Notes: generated from the letters alone by a model not told the origin. DNA of 64,000 nt from Polaribacter marinaquae (GCF_038019025.1 NZ_CP150496.1:2806001-2870000); one strand, 5' to 3'. Shown: positions 52,610 to 62,010, counted from the stretch's first letter. A program made the numbers and translations.

Positions 52610-53623
52610 CTATTTATTTTGTTGCTGTTGCCATTTCCAGGCAGATGCTAATGCTTCTTCTAAAGATTTTTCTGTCTGCCAATTTAATTCTTTATTGGCA
52701 ATAGTTGTATCTGCATAAGCAGCTGTTATATCGCCTTCTCTTCTGCCAACAATTTTATAATTTAAAGATTTTTTAGCGGCTTTTTCAAAAGCTTTAATTA
52801 CTTCTAAAACAGAGCTTCCAGTACCTGTACCAACATTAAAATACTCAAATTTTTCTTTGTTGATTTTCTCTAACAGACGTTGTAATGCTGCAATATGTGC
52901 TTTGGCTAAGTCAACCACATGAATATAATCTCTTACTGCTGTACCATCTGTTGTATTGTAATCATCACCAAAAACTGATAATTCTTTTCTTATTCCTGCT
53001 GCGGTTTGTGTAACATACGGAATTAAATTTTGAGGAACACCAATAGGTAACTCACCAATTTTAATACTTTCGTGCGCACCAATAGGATTAAAATAACGCA
53101 AAGCAATTGCATTTATGCCATGTGCTTTACAGGTTTCTTGTATAATTTCTTCTCCTATTTGTTTGGTATTTCCGTAAGTAGATTCAGCTTTTTTAACAGG
53201 TGCATTTTCGGTAATTGGTAATTCATCTGCTTGCCCATATACAGTACAAGAAGAAGAAAAGATAAAGTTATCGATATTTCTATCTCGCATTTCTTGCAAA
53301 ATGTAAACCAAACTACCAATGTTGTTTTCGTAATAATCTAAAGGATTTTGAACACTTTCTCCAACAGCTTTAAAAGCTGCGAAATGGATAATTCCGTCAA
53401 CTTTATTGTTTTTAAAGAAATTATTTACATCACTTTTAATACGTAAATCAATTTGATGAAACTCTGGTTTAGTACCAGTTATATCAGCAATATTATCTAA
53501 AACACTAAGCGTAGTGTTCGATAAGTCGTCTATAATAACTACTTCAAAACCTTTTTCTTGAAGTTCTACAACTGTATGCGAACCAATAAAACCTAAACCA
53601 CCTGTAACCAATATCTTTTTCAT
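52610..53623 (-). CDS. galE: UDP-glucose 4-epimerase
   Basis: The 337-residue enzyme interconverts UDP-glucose and UDP-galactose with bound NAD. The N-terminal Rossmann motif is ILVTGGLGFIGSHTVVELQE, the catalytic Ser is in FSSSCTVYG, and the YxxxK motif in ESTYGNTKQIGEEI. Further landmarks are LRYFNPIGAH and DYIHVVDLAKAH. All are intact and the length is typical. It starts 9 bases after the aminotransferase gene, so they form an operon that probably supplies nucleotide sugars for surface polysaccharide. Confidence 0.95.
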   Translation of the reverse strand: MKKILVTGGLGFIGSHTVVELQEKGFEVVIIDDLSNTTLSVLDNIADITGTKPEFHQIDLRIKSDVNNFFKNNKVDGIIHFAAFKAVGESVQNPLDYYENNIGSLVYILQEMRDRNIDNFIFSSSCTVYGQADELPITENAPVKKAESTYGNTKQIGEEIIQETCKAHGINAIALRYFNPIGAHESIKIGELPIGVPQNLIPYVTQTAAGIRKELSVFGDDYNTTDGTAVRDYIHVVDLAKAHIAALQRLLEKINKEKFEYFNVGTGTGSSVLEVIKAFEKAAKKSLNYKIVGRREGDITAAYADTTIANKELNWQTEKSLEEALASAWKWQQQQNK

Positions 53624-53632
53624 AGAAAGTTG

Positions 53633-54796
53633 TTATTTAATAAAGTTATTTATTGTATTTGTTATAAATTCTAATTGCTCTGTATCTAATTCTGTGTGCA
53701 TTGGTAAAGAAATTACCGTTTGAATTAGCTTGTTAGTAACAGGAAAATCCGTTTCATTATATCTATCGTCTTTATATGCTTTTTGTGCGTGTAAAGCAAC
53801 AGGGTAATAAATTGCATTAGGAATACCGTTGTCTAACAAGTGCTTGTGTAGTTCATCTCTTTTGCCATTTGTAATTTGCAATGTGTATTGATGAAAAACA
53901 TGACAATCACAAACATCACAAATTTCACCGCAACTGTTAGTCGCGTTTGATTTTGTGGTTGGTGTAATAATATTAGGATTGTTTGCAAATGCTTTGTTGT
54001 AAAACCTAGCAGCATTTCTTCTTGCATTACAATAACTATCTAAAAGCGGTAATTTTGCTTTTAAAACACCAGCTTGTATAGAATCTAATCTAGAGTTTAC
54101 GCCAACAACATCATGGTAATAACGTGTGTACATTCCGTGATTTACAATTCCTCTAATTGTATGTGCAAGTGCATCATCATTTGTAAAAATAGCACCACCA
54201 TCTCCGTAACAACCTAAGTTTTTAGAAGGAAAAAATGAGGTTGTACCTACATTACCAATAGTACCAGCTTTTTGTTTTTTACCGTTTTTAAAAGTATAAT
54301 TAGCACCAATTGCTTGTGCATTATCTTCAATAACAAACAAATTATGTTCTTTTGCAATTTCCATTACTGCATCCATATTGGCAACTTGTCCAAATAAATG
54401 AACTGGCACAATAGCTTTTGTTTTTGGTGTAATTGCTTTTTTTAGTGCATCAATATTAATATTAAAAGTATCTTCATCTACATCAACTAAAACTGGTGTT
54501 AGTTTTAATAGTGCAATTACTTCTACAGTTGCAGCAAACGTAAAATCTGCAGTTATAACTTCATCACCTTGTTCTAAACCTAAGCCCATCATTGCTATTT
54601 GCAATGCATCTGTACCATTTGCACAAGGTATTACGTGTTTAACACCTAAATATTTTTCTAAATCTGCTTGAAATTCATGAACCAAAGGACCATTAATATA
54701 AGCCGATGTATTTAGTACTTGTTCTATAGAATTATTTACAGAGTCTTTAATTTTTGCATACTGACCTTGAAGGTCTACCATTTGAATTTTTTTCAT
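53633..54796 (-). CDS. DegT/DnrJ/EryC1/StrS family sugar aminotransferase
   Basis: The likely start MKKIQMVDLQGQYAKIKD gives 387 residues; a further upstream ATG adds nine unlikely residues. The family motifs are ALIPCANGTDALQIA-like region (here VIPCANGTDALQIAM), DVDEDTFNINIDALKKAIT, PVHLFGQVANMDAVMEIAK, the PLP Lys in SFFPSKNLGCYGDGGAIF and VNSRLDSIQAGVLKAKL. PLP-dependent transfer of amino to a keto-sugar nucleotide is predicted. A Cys-rich insert, CGEICDVCDCH, lies before FHQYTLQI at about residue 275 and could bind a metal. The product may feed surface glycan synthesis with GalE. A TATTTTTG element precedes it. Confidence 0.92.
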   Translation of the reverse strand: MKKIQMVDLQGQYAKIKDSVNNSIEQVLNTSAYINGPLVHEFQADLEKYLGVKHVIPCANGTDALQIAMMGLGLEQGDEVITADFTFAATVEVIALLKLTPVLVDVDEDTFNINIDALKKAITPKTKAIVPVHLFGQVANMDAVMEIAKEHNLFVIEDNAQAIGANYTFKNGKKQKAGTIGNVGTTSFFPSKNLGCYGDGGAIFTNDDALAHTIRGIVNHGMYTRYYHDVVGVNSRLDSIQAGVLKAKLPLLDSYCNARRNAARFYNKAFANNPNIITPTTKSNATNSCGEICDVCDCHVFHQYTLQITNGKRDELHKHLLDNGIPNAIYYPVALHAQKAYKDDRYNETDFPVTNKLIQTVISLPMHTELDTEQLEFITNTINNFIK

Positions 54797-54820
54797 GAAG
54801 TATGATTTAATAATCAGTTT

Positions 54821-54828
54821 CAAAAATA
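54821..54828 (-). promoter_or_regulatory. -7 element TATTTTTG of the aminotransferase-galE operon
   Basis: On the minus strand TATTTTTG lies 24 bases before the chosen start of the aminotransferase. It fits the shorter start at MKKIQM, not the upstream ATG. Confidence 0.6.
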
Positions 54829-54842
54829 CAACTTAAATCTAT

Positions 54843-54850
54843 TATCTTTG
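54843..54850 (+). promoter_or_regulatory. -7 element TATCTTTG of the penicillin acylase gene
   Basis: TATCTTTG ends 5 bases before the first ATG. Transcription from it would start at or next to that ATG, so the next in-frame ATG, 15 bases on, is the better start. Confidence 0.6.
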
Positions 54851-54870
54851 GATTTATGAAACACATTTCG

Positions 54871-57252
54871 ATGAAAATTATCAAAAAAATCGCAGCTATT
54901 TTAATTGTTATAGTAATAAGTTTAGGAATAGCAAGTTGGATTTATTTTAATAGTTTAAAACCAACATACAATGGTGAAATACAATTAAAAAATACAACAA
55001 AAGATGTAGCGGTTTATTTTGATGAAATAGGTGTACCACACATAACTGCAGAAAACCAAAAAGATGCTTACTTGGCTTTAGGTTATGTGCATGCGCAAGA
55101 TAGATTGTGGCAAATGGAACTGATAAGAAGAATTGCTGCCGGAAGGTTGGCTGAAATTTTCGGAGAAAAGTTAATTCGAACAGACAAACTATTTTCTGGT
55201 TTAGGAATCGAAGAAGCATCAGAAAAAACAATACAAAATTTAGATAAGAATTCTGAAGCTTATAAAATGGCTACGGCTTATTTAGACGGTATAAATCAAT
55301 ATATAGAAAACGGAACAACACCGATAGAATATCGATTGGTTGGTGTAAAAAAAGAAAAATATACGCTAAAAGATATGTATAATGTTTTTGGTTATATGGC
55401 TTTTAGTTTTGCGATTGCGCATAAAACAGATCCAATGCTTAATGAAATTAAAGAAAAATTAGGCAGTACATATTTTAATGAATTGATTGGAGTAGAAGAT
55501 AAAAACTTAACACTAATTCCTAACGAAAAGAATGCAGAAATTACAGGTGCTTTTTCAGAAGCAATGCAAAATCTTACAGCAGTATTGCCAATAGCTCCTT
55601 TTATTGGAAGTAATTCTTGGGTTATTGGCGCAGATAAAACAAAAAACGGAAAGGTAATTTTCGCAAACGATCCTCATATTGGTTATTCGCAACCTTCTGT
55701 TTGGTATCAAGCACATATTAAAACTCCAAATTATGAAATGTATGGTTTTCATTTGGCATTAGTTCCTTTTCCTCTTTTAGGACATAATAAAGATTACGCA
55801 TATGGTTTAACAATGTTCGAGAACGATGATATCGATTTTTATGTAGAACAGAATAATCCAGAAAATGAAAACCAATATTTGTATAAAAATGAAGTCCTAA
55901 ACTACAAGAAAATTGAAAAAAGATTAAAAGTTAAAGACGCTAAAGATTCTTTATATACAATAAAAGTTAGTAAACATGGGCCGTTAATGAACGGAATTAT
56001 AGACCAATTACAAACAGAAAAACCAATAGCAATGCAATGGATTTATACCAAGTTAGAAAACCAAATAATGGATGTTGCTTATGAAATTTCTCATGCAAAA
56101 TCTTTATTAGATTTTAAAAAAGGTGCAAGTAAACTGCATGCGCCTGGTTTAAATATGATGTACGGAGATGCTAAAAATAATATTGCATGGTTTGCTTCTG
56201 GTAAATTGTATAATTACAGAGATTCTTTGTACACAAAAACATTTTTAAACGGATCTTCTGGTACAGATGAGATTTTAAATTATATAGATTTTGATGATAA
56301 TCCGCAAGCCATTAACCCTATAAGTAATTATGTATATTCTGCAAATAATCAACCAGATTCTATTCAGAATAAATTATATCCTGGTTATTATTTAGTAGAA
56401 GATAGAGCCAAAAGAATAGAAAATTTGTTAACTCCTAAAAACGATTGGTCTAAAGAAGATGTGGCAAAAATGCTTATGGATGTTACATCGCCTGTTATAC
56501 CAGAAATTTCTAAGGATTTAATAGCGGCATTAGATCAACGTGATTTTTCTGCAAGTGAAAAAACAGCAGTAGTTATTTTAAAAGAATGGCAAGGTAATTT
56601 TGACAAAGAAGAAGTTGCGCCTACAATTTATAATAGATTTATTTACGAGTTTCAAAAAAATACTTTTGCAGACGAAATGCAAAAAGGATATTTTCAATTT
56701 ATTAACACGCCTTTTGTAGAAAAAGTGTTGCCCGTTCAAGCAAAAAGAGAAAATTCTGTTTGGTGGGATAATGTGAATACTGTTAATAAAATAGAAACCA
56801 AGCAAGAGATAGTAACTACATCATTTAAAAAAGCATTTCAGTTTTTAGAAAATCAATTAGGAGCCAATGTTGCTGGCTGGAAATGGGAAAGAGTACTAAC
56901 CGTAGAACACAAACATGCTGTTGGCGAAGTAGCTTTGCTTAGAAAATACTTTAATGTTGGCCCGTTTACAACCAATGGAGGAGACCAAGTAATAAACAAT
57001 CAAATTTACGATATCGATTCTACAGGATATTATAAAGTAAAAGCAGGACCATCTACAAGAAGAGTTGTCGATTTTTCTGATGTAGAAAATAGTTTATCTA
57101 TTATACCCACAGGTCAATCTGGTCGTGTATTTAGCAAGCATTATAAAGACCAAGCTCAAAAATACCTAAATGGCGAGTACGTAAAAATGATGCTAAATCA
57201 AACGGAAATTAAAAACAGTAAAAATCTTTTAATCTTAAAAGCGCAGAAGTAA
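54871..57252 (+). CDS. penicillin acylase family N-terminal nucleophile hydrolase
   Basis: The chosen start MKIIKKIAAILIVIVIS gives 793 residues. After a membrane anchor or signal (about 5-25), the alpha chain carries YLALGYVHAQDRLWQMELIRR, the family mark for the acylase. Autocleavage before Ser in IGSNSWVIGADKTKNGK would release the catalytic Ser of the beta chain; ANDPHIGYSQPSVWYQ and SKHGPLMNG follow, and Asn/Arg of the oxyanion site are in the C-terminal block. The family includes acyl-homoserine lactone acylases and cephalosporin acylases; the true amide substrate here is unknown. It acts outside the inner membrane. It is a single gene, divergent from the aminotransferase. Confidence 0.93.
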   Translation: MKIIKKIAAILIVIVISLGIASWIYFNSLKPTYNGEIQLKNTTKDVAVYFDEIGVPHITAENQKDAYLALGYVHAQDRLWQMELIRRIAAGRLAEIFGEKLIRTDKLFSGLGIEEASEKTIQNLDKNSEAYKMATAYLDGINQYIENGTTPIEYRLVGVKKEKYTLKDMYNVFGYMAFSFAIAHKTDPMLNEIKEKLGSTYFNELIGVEDKNLTLIPNEKNAEITGAFSEAMQNLTAVLPIAPFIGSNSWVIGADKTKNGKVIFANDPHIGYSQPSVWYQAHIKTPNYEMYGFHLALVPFPLLGHNKDYAYGLTMFENDDIDFYVEQNNPENENQYLYKNEVLNYKKIEKRLKVKDAKDSLYTIKVSKHGPLMNGIIDQLQTEKPIAMQWIYTKLENQIMDVAYEISHAKSLLDFKKGASKLHAPGLNMMYGDAKNNIAWFASGKLYNYRDSLYTKTFLNGSSGTDEILNYIDFDDNPQAINPISNYVYSANNQPDSIQNKLYPGYYLVEDRAKRIENLLTPKNDWSKEDVAKMLMDVTSPVIPEISKDLIAALDQRDFSASEKTAVVILKEWQGNFDKEEVAPTIYNRFIYEFQKNTFADEMQKGYFQFINTPFVEKVLPVQAKRENSVWWDNVNTVNKIETKQEIVTTSFKKAFQFLENQLGANVAGWKWERVLTVEHKHAVGEVALLRKYFNVGPFTTNGGDQVINNQIYDIDSTGYYKVKAGPSTRRVVDFSDVENSLSIIPTGQSGRVFSKHYKDQAQKYLNGEYVKMMLNQTEIKNSKNLLILKAQK

Positions 57253-57301
57253 TTAGTATAACTAATTTTAAAATGTACTTTTGCTGCATAAAAAATAAAT
57301 A

Positions 57302-57892
57302 ATGAGTTTACAACAAGAATTAGAAAGCAGAAGCGGTAACAAATGCGAATTATGTGCTGCAACAAATAATTTATCAATTTACGAAGTAAAACCAACTTCT
57401 ACAGGTGGTGTAGATGGTAGTTTGTTAGCTTGCGAAACTTGTATAACTCAAATAGAAAATCCAGAAGCTACAGATGCCAATCATTGGCGTTGTTTAAATG
57501 ATTCTATGTGGTCTGAACACAGAGCTGTAAAAGTTGTCGCTTGGAGAATGTTGTCTCGCTTAAAAAACGAAGGTTGGCCACAAGATTTGTTAGATATGAT
57601 GTATTTAGAAGATGACGATTTACGTTACGCTAAAGAATCTGGAGATCATTTAGACGAAAGTGAAAAAATTATTCATAGAGATGCCAACGGTGCTATTTTG
57701 CAAGCCGGAGATTCTGTTGTTTTAATTAAAGACTTAAAAGTAAAAGGTTCTAGTATGGTTGCCAAACAAGGTACAGCAGTTCGTAGAATTTCTTTAGATC
57801 ATGAAAATGCAAAATATATAGAAGGCAAAGTAGGACCAACTCAAATTGTAATTATTACAGATTACGTTAAAAAAATGGCAGAAAAAGAGTAA
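57302..57892 (+). CDS. PhnA-domain protein (YjdM-like)
   Basis: The 196-residue cytoplasmic protein has an N-terminal zinc ribbon (KCELCAATNNL and ACETCITQI, two CxxC pairs) and a C-terminal PhnA domain: LQAGDSVVLIKDLKVKGSSM, KQGTAVRRISLDHENAKYIEGK, TQIVIITDYVKK. It belongs to the PhnA family often named alkylphosphonate utilisation protein, but the link to phosphonates is weak and the function is not known. It follows the acylase gene by 49 bases and may share its transcript. A related palindromic repeat lies behind it. Confidence 0.9.
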   Translation: MSLQQELESRSGNKCELCAATNNLSIYEVKPTSTGGVDGSLLACETCITQIENPEATDANHWRCLNDSMWSEHRAVKVVAWRMLSRLKNEGWPQDLLDMMYLEDDDLRYAKESGDHLDESEKIIHRDANGAILQAGDSVVLIKDLKVKGSSMVAKQGTAVRRISLDHENAKYIEGKVGPTQIVIITDYVKKMAEKE

Positions 57893-57934
57893 ACAGCTTC
57901 GAGTAAATTTCTTAAAGAAAATTATATCGAGAAG

Positions 57935-58027
57935 TTGGGCGTTACCTTTCAGGTCGCGCTTTACACTATATCTTTTTTTCGTACCTCAAAAAAGGATGCC
58001 GTTGCAATCGCTAACGCAACTACCTGC
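57935..58027 (-). repeat. flavobacterial palindromic repeat, family A
   Basis: Read on the minus strand it has GCGTTAGCGATTGCAACGG, GCATCC with a T tract, an A-T hairpin around GAGGTACG, AAGATATAGTGTAAAGCG, then GACCTGAAAGG and AACGCCC. The order GCATCC / TATAG / GACC / ACGCCC fits a repeat class widespread in flavobacterial intergenic DNA. It sits just beyond the stop of the DUF4407 gene. Confidence 0.7.
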
Positions 58028-58039
58028 CAACAAATAGCA

Positions 58040-59140
58040 TTACAACATTTTTTGTTGCTTTTTATAAAAAGAATCGGCTTGCAATTTCATTAAATCGCGA
58101 GCCATTTTTTGTTTGTATTTATACAATTCTTCTTCTTCGGCCATATCTTTATAGACTTTATTGTTCAAGTCTATATCAGTAGCCAACATTACTTCTCTTT
58201 GGTGTACTTGTTGTTGCACCCAAGTTTTAATAGCAGATTCTTGTTCTTCTAGTTTAAAATCATATTCACCTTTCGGAGCAATTAACTTTGCAAAAATAGG
58301 AGATGTTTCTATGGCTAAAAACAACAAGAAAATAAAAAAGGATGGCAACCAAGGCAATTTGTTTAATGCATTTACTCGAGCCATTAAACCGTCAAAATTT
58401 GCAATGATAGGTTGTGTTTTAGTCTCATTTAATTTCTTATTTTCAATTAAAGCGGCAATTGCTAATTCTTTGGTTTCTATTTTTGCAGCATTGTCTTTTT
58501 TAAGTTGGTTTAATTCAGCCAAAGCAATATCGTGTTTTTCTCTCTTTTCTTTATACACAGGTCCTTTACCTAATAGTTTGGTTCCTTTTCTTCCTTCTGC
58601 TTCGGCAATATAAGTGTCATATAACGCATTAGTAGTAATTTCTTTTTCGACGATTTCAGTTTTTAAAGCATCGATTTCGTTATTAATTTTAGCGATTTCC
58701 GGATTAAATTGTGCGGCTATTTGAGTTTTGTTATCTAAAGTCATCTGATTTTTTTCTGTTAACAAAACCTGATTGATCTCTTTTTCGAATAACTTTAACT
58801 CTAATGGTTTAGAAATAACTATTGCAATAATAATTGCCAATATAATTCTTGGTGATGCTTGTAAAAACTCTTTCCATTTAGAATCTCTTTTTTTAATTGT
58901 AGCTACTATAAATCTGTCTAAATTAAAAATTAGCAAACCCCAAACTAATCCAAAAATAAGAGCAGTAAAAATAGTATCGAAAACAGTATATAACGCATAA
59001 CTTGCAGAAATTGTAGCCATAATTGCTGTAAAAAATACAGTTGCACCAATACCAACATATTTATTTTGTTCTCCGTCGGCACAATTATTTAGAAGATTTT
59101 TATCTGCACCAGAGCAAATAATAAAGAATTTTTTAAGCAT
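58040..59140 (-). CDS. DUF4407 membrane protein with long coiled coil
   Basis: The start at MLKKFFIICSGADKNLL gives 366 residues and the typical N-terminus; an upstream ATG adds 22 residues. Two pairs of helices (VGIGATVFFTAIMATISASY and AIIFGLVWGLLIF-type region; then IILAIIIAIVISKPLELKLF and PSFFIFLLFLAIETSPIFA) bracket a long charged coiled coil of about 130 residues, the pattern of DUF4407. FNLDRFIV is a family mark. The function is unknown. It lies between two related palindromic repeats together with a small membrane protein gene in the other direction. Confidence 0.9.
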   Translation of the reverse strand: MLKKFFIICSGADKNLLNNCADGEQNKYVGIGATVFFTAIMATISASYALYTVFDTIFTALIFGLVWGLLIFNLDRFIVATIKKRDSKWKEFLQASPRIILAIIIAIVISKPLELKLFEKEINQVLLTEKNQMTLDNKTQIAAQFNPEIAKINNEIDALKTEIVEKEITTNALYDTYIAEAEGRKGTKLLGKGPVYKEKREKHDIALAELNQLKKDNAAKIETKELAIAALIENKKLNETKTQPIIANFDGLMARVNALNKLPWLPSFFIFLLFLAIETSPIFAKLIAPKGEYDFKLEEQESAIKTWVQQQVHQREVMLATDIDLNNKVYKDMAEEEELYKYKQKMARDLMKLQADSFYKKQQKML

Positions 59141-59307
59141 AAGATGCAATTTAGTTGTTGATGGAAAATTTTTATCAATTTTTTTCTCGTTGTCGTAAAC
59201 CATCAACGCTAGAAAAATGAATTTATTTTACTTTTTAGAAACTTTTAGTCTGTAACAAAGAGTGTTAGATGTCGTCTTCTTAGTATAAATCAATAAAACC
59301 AAATACC

Positions 59308-59523
59308 ATGAAATATTTACAATCAACTACCGTATTAGAAAGAGGAATTTTAACTTCTAGTTATAAGAAAGAAATAAAAAATAGTATTTCTAGAGAAAAA
59401 GGAAAGTCTATTTCTAAAATAAAAAGCTTTGTTTTTAATCATCAAACAAGACAAGAAAGTCAAACTGCAGTTATTTTACAAGTTTCTTTATTTGTATTTG
59501 CATTGGTTATGATTTCTATTTAA
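59308..59523 (+). CDS. 71-residue protein with a C-terminal membrane helix
   Basis: MKYLQSTTVLERGILTSSY starts the protein, a basic middle (KEIKNSISREKGKSISKIKS) follows, and VILQVSLFVFALVMISI at the end is one membrane helix. No family is recognised. The layout is that of a small tail-anchored membrane protein. Codon choice is like that of its neighbours. It is divergent from DUF4407 and enclosed with it by palindromic repeats. Confidence 0.6.
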   Translation: MKYLQSTTVLERGILTSSYKKEIKNSISREKGKSISKIKSFVFNHQTRQESQTAVILQVSLFVFALVMISI

Positions 59524-59545
59524 TAACTTATTTAAAATAGTTGGC

Positions 59546-59645
59546 AAGTATGCATGCGTGAAGGATTGCAGCATTTGTTTGAGCTCTTTTGTGAAGTATG
59601 AACAAAAAGCGAGTGCAAAAGCCTGACCTGAAAGGGCACGCTAAA
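59546..59645 (+). repeat. flavobacterial palindromic repeat, family B
   Basis: TGCATGCGTGAAGGATTGCA opens it; GCTCTTTTGT and ACAAAAAGC form the inner hairpin; AAAGCCTGACCTGAAAGGGC and ACGC close it. GTGCAAAAGCCTGACCTG resembles the closing part of family A on the other side of DUF4407, which lies in inverted orientation. Confidence 0.65.
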
Positions 59646-59650
59646 ACAAA

Positions 59651-59681
59651 AAAAATCCATCTTAAAACAAGATGGATTTTT
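59651..59681. terminator. bidirectional intrinsic terminator
   Basis: AAAAATCCATCTT and AAGATGGATTTTT form a 13-base perfect stem with an AAAAC loop, 20 bases beyond the aminotransferase stop. Confidence 0.9.
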
Positions 59682-59701
59682 AAATAATTTATGTTTTGCT
59701 T

Positions 59702-60889
59702 TTAACTTAAAGCTTCTTTAATTCTTTTAATTGCTTCTCTTAACTGCAATTCTGATGCTGCATAAGACATTCTAATACAATTTGGCGCACCAAAGGCTTC
59801 ACCAGTTACTGTTGCAACATTTGCTTTTTCTAGAATAAATAAAGAAAAATCACTTGCATTTTCAATGGTAACACCGTCTATTGTTTTGCCAAAAAATGCA
59901 GAAATATCTGGGAAAACGTAAAAAGCACCTTCTGGTACATTTACTTTAAAACCTTCTATTTCTCTTAACAGACCAACAACAAGATCTCTACGAGTTCTAA
60001 ACTCGTCTACCATATATTGTATTTTAGAAACTGGCGCTAATACAGCTGTAATTGCAGCTCTTTGCGCAATACAGTTTGTACCAGAAGTAACTTGTCCTTG
60101 CATTTTAGTACACGCTTTTGCAATCCATTCTGGGGCACCAATATAACCGATTCTCCAACCTGTCATGGCAAATGCTTTTGCTAAACCATTTACAGTTATT
60201 GTTCTATCGTACATGCTTTCTATGGCAGCAAAACTAAAAGGCTTTGCACCGTAGTTGATGTGTTCGTAGATTTCATCTGATAATATATAAACTTGCGGAT
60301 GATTTTCTAATACAGCTGCTAAAGCTCTGTATTCTTCTTCGCTGTACATAGAACCACTTGGATTGTTTGGCGAATTAAAGAAAATCATTTTTGTTTTTGG
60401 CGTAATTGCACGTTCTAATTGTGCTGGCGTAATTTTAAAATCGTCGTCTATTGAAGACGGAATTTCAACAAATTTAGCCTGACTTAATATAGATATTGCA
60501 GAATAACTAACCCAATATGGTGCAGGTAATAAAACTTCGTCACCTGGGTTTAACAATACTTGAGCAACATTTGCAATAGACTGTTTTGCACCTGTAGAAA
60601 CTACAATTTGACTTGGTTTGTAATTAATATTGTTATCACGTTCAAATTTTGTGCAAATTGCTTCTTTTAACTCTAAATAACCGTCTACCGGCGTGTAAGA
60701 ATTATAGTTTTGATTTACAGCTTCTATTGCCGCTTCTTTTATAAAGTCTGGAGTGTTAAAATCTGGTTCTCCTAAACTTAAACTTATAATATCTTTTCCT
60801 TCTGCCTTTAACTCTCTGGCTTTAGCAGCCATTGCTAATGTTTGCGAAACAGGTAAACTGTTAATTCTGTCCGATAATGGATGTTTCAT
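59702..60889 (-). CDS. aspartate-type PLP-dependent aminotransferase
   Basis: The 395-residue class I aminotransferase has SLGEPDFNTPDFIKEAA, the substrate-face NSPNNPSGSMY, LSDEIYEHINYG with the PLP Asp and Tyr, NGLAKAFAMTGWRIGYIGAP with the PLP Lys, and the C-terminal Arg in NCIRMSYAAS. It belongs to the aspartate aminotransferase I-gamma group, so it interconverts aspartate/2-oxoglutarate with oxaloacetate/glutamate, and may accept aromatic or prephenate substrates. It starts 29 bases after the desaturase gene. Confidence 0.95.
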   Translation of the reverse strand: MKHPLSDRINSLPVSQTLAMAAKARELKAEGKDIISLSLGEPDFNTPDFIKEAAIEAVNQNYNSYTPVDGYLELKEAICTKFERDNNINYKPSQIVVSTGAKQSIANVAQVLLNPGDEVLLPAPYWVSYSAISILSQAKFVEIPSSIDDDFKITPAQLERAITPKTKMIFFNSPNNPSGSMYSEEEYRALAAVLENHPQVYILSDEIYEHINYGAKPFSFAAIESMYDRTITVNGLAKAFAMTGWRIGYIGAPEWIAKACTKMQGQVTSGTNCIAQRAAITAVLAPVSKIQYMVDEFRTRRDLVVGLLREIEGFKVNVPEGAFYVFPDISAFFGKTIDGVTIENASDFSLFILEKANVATVTGEAFGAPNCIRMSYAASELQLREAIKRIKEALS

Positions 60890-60918
60890 TGTGTACTACT
60901 GTTAGTTGTGTGTTTTTG

Positions 60919-62010
60919 TTATGCTATTTCTGGGTTTTTTCCTAAAACTCCTAAGTGTCTAAAATGTTCTATAATTGCTTTACGCATAGTATCGTATTCA
61001 TTATAAGGTAAATTAAACTCACTTGCAGTTTCTTTTACAATTTTAGCTAATTTATTATAATGTACATGAGAAATATGCGGAAAAATATGATGTTCAACTT
61101 GATGATTTAAACCACCCGTATAGAAGTTTACCAACCAATTGCTAGGAGCAAAGTTAGATGTGGTATATAATTGATGGACTGCCCAAGTGTGTTCTAAATT
61201 ACCGTCTTTATCTGGTAACGGCATGTCTGTATTTGGTACAATGTGTGCTAATTGAAAAACCAAACTCAAAATCATACCAGCAGTATAATGCATTACAAAA
61301 AAGCCAATAATTACTTTCCACCAAGAAATATCTAATACTAAAATTGGTAAAGCAATCCATAGTGCATAATAGGCTATTTTAGAGATTACTAATTTTGTCC
61401 ATTCTTTTGTAGGATTCGGAAATTTACCATAAGATAATTTTCTTTTTAAATACCTACGCATTTGTTTTACATCTGTAGTTATTGCCCAGTTTATTGTTAA
61501 CAAACCGTACAAGAAAATAGAATAATATTTTTGAAATTTATGAATGTTAAACCATTTAGAATGTTGTGAGAAACGTATTATTCTACCCGCATCAATGTCT
61601 TCGTCATGACCTTCTACGTTTGTAAATGTATGGTGTAAAACATTGTGTTGCACTTTCCAGTTATACACGTTACCAGCTAAAATATAAATGCTGCTACCCA
61701 TTAGTTTATTTACCCATTTTCTTTTAGAGAAAGATTCGTGGTTCGCATCGTGCATAACATTCATTCCAACGCCTGCCATACCAACACCTGTTAAAACCAT
61801 TAATAAAGCCATTGCCCATTGTGGCATTGATACAGTTAAAACTAGTATAAAAGGAATTAAAAATAGAGAAAACATAATAATTGCCTTTGAGTACAATTTC
61901 CAGTTTCCGGTTCTTTTGATGTTATTTTCTTTAAAATAAGTATTTACTCTTTTATTTAGAGTTCTAAAAAATTTAGCTTTATCGACTCTAGAGAAAGTTA
62001 TTGTTTTCAT
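60919..62010 (-). CDS. fatty acid desaturase (acyl-lipid type)
   Basis: The 363-residue membrane protein has three His boxes for a di-iron centre: HDANHESF (about 108-115), HNVLHHTFTN (about 144) and HQVEHHIFPHISH (about 310). Four to five hydrophobic helices separate them. It inserts a double bond into membrane acyl chains, oxygen- and electron-dependent, which is common in cold marine bacteria. The HDANHESF and HQVEHH boxes with a front-end-like pattern are typical for this flavobacterial group, but regiospecificity cannot be read. It precedes the aminotransferase. Confidence 0.93.
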   Translation of the reverse strand: MKTITFSRVDKAKFFRTLNKRVNTYFKENNIKRTGNWKLYSKAIIMFSLFLIPFILVLTVSMPQWAMALLMVLTGVGMAGVGMNVMHDANHESFSKRKWVNKLMGSSIYILAGNVYNWKVQHNVLHHTFTNVEGHDEDIDAGRIIRFSQHSKWFNIHKFQKYYSIFLYGLLTINWAITTDVKQMRRYLKRKLSYGKFPNPTKEWTKLVISKIAYYALWIALPILVLDISWWKVIIGFFVMHYTAGMILSLVFQLAHIVPNTDMPLPDKDGNLEHTWAVHQLYTTSNFAPSNWLVNFYTGGLNHQVEHHIFPHISHVHYNKLAKIVKETASEFNLPYNEYDTMRKAIIEHFRHLGVLGKNPEIA

